Assembly: GCF_001540865.1 (NCBI RefSeq)
Contig: NC_033629.1
Coordinates: forward strand, 13,164,373 to 13,228,372
Length of the DNA: 64,000 bases
Reading direction: 5' to 3'
Source of the DNA: Ananas comosus
Lineage: Eukaryota > Streptophyta > Magnoliopsida > Poales > Bromeliaceae
Under the pieces are notes generated by a model. That model made no database searches and had not been told where the DNA came from. It saw nothing but the letters and a program-made list of their open reading frames with translations. Positions 57,301 to 64,000 of this stretch are shown in pieces. A program made the position numbers and the translations under genes. Each line of letters opens with the position of its first letter. Position 1 is the stretch's first letter.

Positions 57301-60300
57301 GTCGACTAAAACATGGCAATTTGACCAAAAAAGTACACAAAAAAGTATAAGCCGAGTACTAAATAATGGATAAGCTATGGAAGAAAGCAAAGAGTGGTTA
57401 ACTTGTAAAAGAAGAACCCTCCAGTTGAAGTTAACCAGTGAAGAAAAGAAAGATGTCATATTGCACAAGGCTTATTATACCAAATAGATAATTTTGTCGT
57501 TTGAAATCAAAACAAGAAAAGGGCAAACTGACCTGTTTAGCAAAAGCATTGTAGCTAATAATGGGTCCGGCGATGTAGAGTGGTGCATATATCAAGTGAC
57601 ACAAATACATATTGAATGAGTATTTGCTACTGTGAACTCCAATCTCCTGCCAGATGATCCAGTCAGTCCTTGAGTAACACAACATTATAAATCACATTGA
57701 TGAAGACAAATACAAGATGTAGAAAGAAAAACCCCATAAAAATACATTAAAATACATGTTAATATACAGAAATTACATGAAATTAGTTGATATACAAGTG
57801 GATTTATAGGTTCTTACGGACAAAAGTATCAAATAAGACAAAACAATCATCACCTTACAACATACGTTCTGCCAAAGCAACTTTTGATTATAGTACTCAA
57901 AGCACTAAAATACAATATAAATAGCAGATATTGTAATGAATTTGATCAGTTTACTTTGGATACCTGTAAAGCATGGTAACATGTCCTCCCAGAAGAACAA
58001 ACATGGCAACGCTGGACGTGTCTCTGTATCCATAAAACACTGGAAATGTTTTGTAAATAAAGCAATCTAAAAACAAACACGAAAAAGGGGGAACAAGCAT
58101 TAGATACAACAATATGACAAGCAATTAATTACTAGGTATATCATAATTTGGGCTTAAGCATTCTAAACAGGGAAGAGCATATGTTAGAATGTGATAAAAC
58201 AAGTGTCCCATAGGAGGTCATCTTAATAATCTCTTACTCAAAGCTGTAATTGCACCTAGTAAGAATAATTATTCCATACCTTTTTATCAAAGCGAGGCTG
58301 TCCAAACGACCAATGATAGTCACATCCAAAGCTGATCATGCGTAGTACAACTGCCACAGAATAAGCCACAAAATAAGTTAGCAACCAGTTTCAGGGAAAA
58401 GAAGAAGAAGAAGAAGAAGAAGAAGAAGAAGAAGAAAGAAAATCTAATTCCATATGGTATGAAACTAAAACATTAGTACCTTGCATGGAGGAAATAGCCA
58501 AATTAATCACAAAATTCCCCTATAATGAAAAGGCTTCTCCACGTAACTAATTGCAAAACTTGTAAACATGAATTCGGATTCTAATTAATTACAACCTACA
58601 TGGTAAAAGCCATATATCTTCAAATGAATTATTTTCTACCAAATATTGCCCTAAAACAATCTACAAGAATGATAAGTATAATACGCATCATTCGAGTTTC
58701 TACCGAAAATAAAGACACAGAAGAAAGCATACCGAGATTAAAGCATATGTGCCATCTAAAAGTGCCCCGGTAATTGTCCAAAAAAGCCAATTGTTGCCTA
58801 TTCAATTTTGAGAAATGTAATGTTAGTCCAAGTGAAAAAAGGTAGAATCGTGAACTAATGATATACTAGCATGAATCAGATCATGAAATAACTAACCCAA
58901 ACAAAGAGAAAGGATAGCCTTCATAGATGCGATTTAGTATGAGAATTGTTATATTGAATATCCAAAGCACAGGAATGTAGTAGTTGGATCGAGCAAAAGT
59001 CTGCAAAAAGGAAAAAAAATAATGCCTCAGAAAACATTAAGAGATGGTAAAGTTACAAACTCATATTATCATACATCTAGAAAGATAAATCGATCAAACT
59101 GAAACTATCTCCAAGAGGAAAAAGCTACAGACCAGCCACTACCTGATACTATAAATTGGTTAGCCGCTAAGGTAACAGAGAATCAAAACAGTCTTTACTA
59201 TTGACAAACATAATTTCGAGTTCCTCCAATAGTCAAAATGCTGTATATATATCGTTACTGATAGCGAGTGCAATTCCATCCTAAATTAATGGTAACCATG
59301 CAAGCTTAAGAAACAGTTTCACCGTAGAATTAAGTAGTAAAATATGAAACCATAATAAAAATGAAAGAGTAGCATTAAATAAGTCACATACCTTAACTAA
59401 AAAATAATTCAGAGAGCCAAAAAAGAGAATAAAACCAACACTGCAATAGTAACAAAATAGTTAGAAAACGATCGGCAAATTTGACAAAAAAAATTTGGTA
59501 AAATTGATAAATATGATCCACTGCATACCAAGCTCCATGTAAATACAATAGATAAATCAATGATATAAAAATCCATAATGCTGACATTGCTCGGCCTTTC
59601 AAGGCATAATAGTGGCGGAAAACATTCGCCACAATCACGAAGGCTCCCATAACAAGAGTAAGAATTGGTAAGTTTCCTCGGAAGTTTCTCCATTGTGAAT
59701 CAGAGACATCCTGAAAGAAAAAAGAAAAGAAGAAAAAAAAAAGGAAAATTAATAGAATTAGGCAAATGAAGCCATTTATCTGCAGGGAAATAGCAACCTA
59801 AAATTGTGCAAGGATAGCTCATAGAAACTAGTAGAGAGGTAGCTTAAGGGGAAAATGAGCAGGAGACATACATTTAAGCGATTGGCGAACCAGCCAGGGC
59901 GTAGACCGTAAAGTCGTCCAACATAATCTGTCATCAATCACATAGTAAGAAAACTAATTTGCACAAAATTTTAAACATAGTAAATGTCCTGACATACATT
60001 AGAAAAGATAAGAACGTACAAAACTTACTTGAATTACAAATCATTTTGAATCCGCTATCCAACTTTTCAATTTGTTTGATTTGAGTCGGTCAAAGACTGT
60101 TTGACTTTAAAGTATAAGATAATTACTTACTTTAATGAATCTATAGTAGCATGAATTGCATGAAATATACTAATTAAACTGTAAAGATAAATGACATATT
60201 CAATTTGAAGTTAAAATATTGTTGACCAACTCAAATCAAAAAAATTAAAATTTGGATAGTAAAATCAAATTTTGAAATATTATGTAGCCAAATCAAAATA

Positions 60301-60468
60301 ATCCATAGTTCAGATAAGTTATACACGTTTTTACCATAAAAAAACATAAGTTTTAAATAAATTACCATGTGAAAGCTGAAGAGATCGATGGATTACAACC
60401 AGATAAAAAATCAGGGCGTAGAAAAGAATAAAGAGGAATTCCCACTGCTTCCACAAGTTGCTAATCAT
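54377..60468 (-). CDS. GUP1-like membrane-bound O-acyltransferase (MBOAT)
   Basis: A polytopic ER membrane protein of the GUP1/HHAT branch of the MBOAT superfamily; yeast Gup1 remodels GPI-anchor lipids, and the plant substrate is not established here. Seventeen minus-strand exons join in phase: 60468-60366, 59927-59872, 59710-59529, 59440-59392, 59000-58897, 58797-58733, 58350-58280, 58023-57964, 57646-57533, 56887-56763, 56674-56623, 56268-56206, 55841-55732, 55662-55570, 55453-55372, 54823-54746 and 54502-54377. They give 510 residues. About ten hydrophobic segments are seen. The MBOAT core includes YLCHLIYAPLYIAGPI (about 245-260), FWKGWHASFNKWLVR, YMYIPLGGSQRKLLNVW and AIWHDLEWKLLSWAW. 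The expected catalytic histidine is H412 in IWHD, and a second conserved His is in GWHAS. Fragments of this gene recur at 48.9-49.2 kb and inside the 46-48 kb palindrome. Confidence 0.93.
58401..58437. repeat. (GAA)n microsatellite in a GUP1-like intron
   Basis: An uninterrupted trinucleotide run of about 12 units between exons 6 and 7 of the MBOAT gene. Confidence 0.9.
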
Positions 60469-60780
60469 CTTCTCCTTGGTTCCAAAATTTACAATCTTAT
60501 AATAGAAAAGAATTACGAAATCAGAGTGTGAAAACAACTAAAACAAGGCAAAGTGAATAATTTTCACACAATTTAACAGAGTATAAACTTTGTTTGTGCT
60601 AAGACAACAACTAGAAATAGATGTCCAGGATGTCAATTATCCGCACTAAAAGCTCGAGAAAATCAACTCTATAGCTATTTTCGCAAGAAATCGCATTTTC
60701 CCTATAGGAACTAACAAAGTGATCCTAGAAAAACAAAATAAAATAAAATAAAATTGCTACCGTTACAATGCCCTAGTTAA

Positions 60781-60960
60781 TCATTTTTCCCAAGCGAGGA
60801 GTTGAGCAACGAGAATCTCGCCGGCGACGAGATCGGCGGCGAGGGGCTCACCGGCGACGAGGTCGGCGAAGAGGGGCTCACCGGAGACGAGATCGGCGGC
60901 GAGGGGCTCACTGGCGACGAGATCGGCGGCTAGGAGGGATGCGCCGACGGAGGATAAAAC
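60781..60960 (-). repeat. 30-bp tandem repeat upstream of the GUP1-like gene
   Basis: Four to five units of about 30 bp, each containing 'gagatcggcggcgaggggct', occur. On the minus strand the units stay in one frame and encode a 10-residue repeat, AADLVAGEPL with small changes, inside a 69-codon ORF (60990-60781) that begins MRGCSYIF. The ORF stops 310 bp before the MBOAT start codon. It may be the GC-rich leader exon, with an upstream ORF, or an unrelated short gene. Confidence 0.7.
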
Positions 60961-60990
60961 GGGGTTAAAAATGTATGAACAACCCCTCAA

Positions 60991-61121
60991 CTATACAACA
61001 TTTAGATGTTGACTCCTGGAATATTTTTATTTTGATTAAAAGCTTCTTAATATCTAATTATTTTAATTTAAACTTTTATATTTTAGTTACATTGTAGTTT
61101 CTAAATTATTATATGTATATT
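60991..61121. other. Upstream flank of the GUP1-like gene
   Basis: AT-rich DNA without an assigned promoter element, ending at a foldback element. Confidence 0.4.
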
Positions 61122-61475
61122 GGAAAAACTTCAAATACCATCCATGTGGTTTCAGACTTTCTTACATTCATACTCTTTGGTTTTAAGTGTATCAATTTAA
61201 TACTTTGTGGTTTTTTTTTTTTTTTATTATCCATTTCACTAATTTTTTTTGTTAAATCAATGACAAAACTAAAACTAAAGGGTACTAAAGTGAATATTCG
61301 ATAAAAATAGGTGGGATATTTGAAATTTTTATATATAATTTATCGAAATATTAATGAAAAAAGCTAACGAAAAGAAAAGAATGAAACCACAAGGTACTAA
61401 CTTGATACACTTTAAACCACATAGTACTAAAATGAAAAAGTACGAAACTATACGGGTAGTATTTGAAGTTTACCC
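61122..61475. repeat. Foldback element, copy 3
   Basis: The termini ggaaaaacttcaaatacc (left) and 'gggtagtatttgaagttta' (right) are inverted. The arms carry 'ttggttttaagtgtatcaa' and 'ttgatacactttaaaccaca'. The plan is the same as at 1273-1706 and 50769-51121. The 61476-62047 stretch that follows is AT-rich with 'aatttgaatttgaattta'-type simple repeats and no gene. Confidence 0.75.
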
Positions 61476-62047
61476 ACGTATATTTAAAACTTGTTTGGTT
61501 GGCCCATATTTTATCCCGGAATCGGAATAGAAATTGATGAATCCGTTTGTTCGATGTTTGGTATACGGAATTTTCATTTCGATTTCAATTTTTGGGTGAA
61601 TGGATTTGTTCGGATTAAATTTATTTTTTTAATCTTATTTTTTAATTAAAATATAAGTTTAAGTTTAAAAATTATATTTATAAATTTTAATTTTAATTTG
61701 AACTTAAATTAAAAATTAAAATTCAATCAAGTATTTTGAATCTAATCGATAAATTTGAATTTGAATTTAATTTAAAATCTAAAGTTTTATTCAAATTTTA
61801 TTTTAAATTTTAAATTAAATTTATGGATTCAAATTGAAATTTGAATTATAATTTTAAGTTTGAATTTGAATAAAGTTATTAGTCAGGCTTTTCTGAACAT
61901 AATTATGTACATATTTTTGAGAGGCAATCAATATGAAAGTGATTTGGTTCATTAACAACATATCATTTTTCTACGAGTTACAACATTTATAAAAGAAAAA
62001 AAAAAAAAAAAAAAGACCTGCAAGCTGCAAGTGAATATCTATAGCTC

Positions 62048-62235
62048 TTTTTTTTTTTTTTTTTTTTTTTGAGAGATAGATAGCACGCTATTCGTTTCGT
62101 TTATTTCATTTAGAAATAAACTTAGCTAGAAATGTGAATCAATTTGGATTCGAACTAGGGACCTCGGGTACCAAGTTCAAATTTTCACTCCTCTTTTGCT
62201 CCATGACCAATTTGCTACCTCTTTTATATTTAACA
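62048..62235 (-). mobile_element. tRNA-derived SINE with poly(A) tail
   Basis: On the minus strand the order is: variable 5' part, 'ccctagttcgaatcc' (a good pol III B box), 'attgattcacatttctagct', 'gtttatttctaaatgaaat', 'gcgtgctatctatctctc' and a poly-A tail (poly-T at 62048-62070 on plus). The body matches the element at 1975-2135. The A box is less clear, so the 5' limit is approximate. Confidence 0.8.
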
Positions 62236-62806
62236 GGTCAAAAAATTCTCATTTGGACACAACGCGAAACCTGCGTGTGTTGCTTCGAACAACAAACTCC
62301 TGTATTCGATCACACCAATCGAATCATCCACATTCTCCGAGCTAGCTAGGATGCACCACCCCACAATGCAATGATCTTTCCAACAAGTACGTACACAACC
62401 ACAAATTGCACCCAATCAACTTACCAATACTTATATATGGTTACACAGATGGTATATATGGTTACACAGATGGGTCTTACACAAAAGGTGTGTTATATAG
62501 CTACTGAGATATTTAGCCTTACATCATGTTATGCTATTGGTCTTTATTGTGATATTGGCCAATTCAGACTCTTAATCGTTGTAATTAATACGTACATGCT
62601 TAATTAATTACAACCAAGTTGCTACTTCCTGCCTGGAGTAACTATACATACAGCCAACATTTGCAAATAACATTTTCTCAATCTTTTCAATCCAATGCTG
62701 TTTATCTAATACGACAATAGGATAACTGATAATGCCGATACGAACTTTAATATCTCGAAAAAAAAACCAAATTAAAAAAAGGAAGAAGAAGAGAACTGAA
62801 GTAGCA
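62236..62806. other. 3' flank of the receptor-like kinase gene
   Basis: No gene was recognised. There are short tandem strings (tatatggttacacagatgg repeated twice near 62435-62473) and AT-rich DNA. The kinase 3'UTR is expected in the right part. Confidence 0.4.

Positions 62807-64000
<1,194 letters not shown>

Overview
This window is nuclear DNA from a flowering plant, most likely a monocot. The genes carry many short GT-AG introns, coding exons are GC-rich against AT-rich intergenic DNA, and the spacers hold plant-type SINEs, LINE remnants, a copia remnant, a solo LTR, MITE-like elements and many microsatellites. The species cannot be fixed from sequence alone. A bromeliad or related commelinid such as pineapple is a guess from the abundant foldback repeat and the protein flavour. 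Exon limits were worked out by hand: GT-AG boundaries were required, reading phase was checked across every junction, and the spliced product was compared with remembered family structure.

Layout. 1-4.1 kb is repeat-rich spacer. 4.1-5.8 kb (+) is a xyloglucan endotransglucosylase/hydrolase gene. 6.6-9.3 kb (-) is the translation factor eIF1/SUI1, with a long 5'UTR intron. 11.5 kb (+) is a small ubiquitin-like gene. 12.2-17.7 kb (-) is tyrosyl-DNA phosphodiesterase 1 in 16 exons. 18.1-20.4 kb holds a peroxidase exon relic (+) tail-to-tail with an intact class III peroxidase (-). 21.6-26.3 kb (-) is the ER glycerol-3-phosphate acyltransferase GPAT9. It shares a divergent promoter with the rRNA-processing gene ESF1 (+, 26.9-31.2 kb).

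From 31 to 50 kb the window is rearranged. A 5.3-kb block holding the GPAT9 5' end, the shared promoter and almost all of ESF1 is repeated at 38.6-43.9 kb. That copy is decayed and is joined to a LINE reverse-transcriptase fragment through a patchwork junction. Between the copies lie a LINE tail, a truncated RING-finger gene, a 1.86-kb solo LTR and a copia remnant. At 46-48.3 kb there is a very large inverted repeat whose arms carry exon-like pieces, including 33 bp identical to an exon of the neighbouring MBOAT gene. Next to it is a partial copy of two other exons of that gene, placed behind its own TATA-like promoter.

50-54 kb is AT-rich repeat. 54.4-60.5 kb (-) is a 17-exon GUP1-like membrane-bound O-acyltransferase gene. 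62.8-64 kb (-) is the 3' part of a receptor-like kinase that runs off the window. Apart from the GPAT9/ESF1 divergent pair, the genes look like independent housekeeping and cell-wall genes with no shared pathway. GPAT9 and the GUP1-like protein are both ER acyltransferases, but their proximity may be chance.
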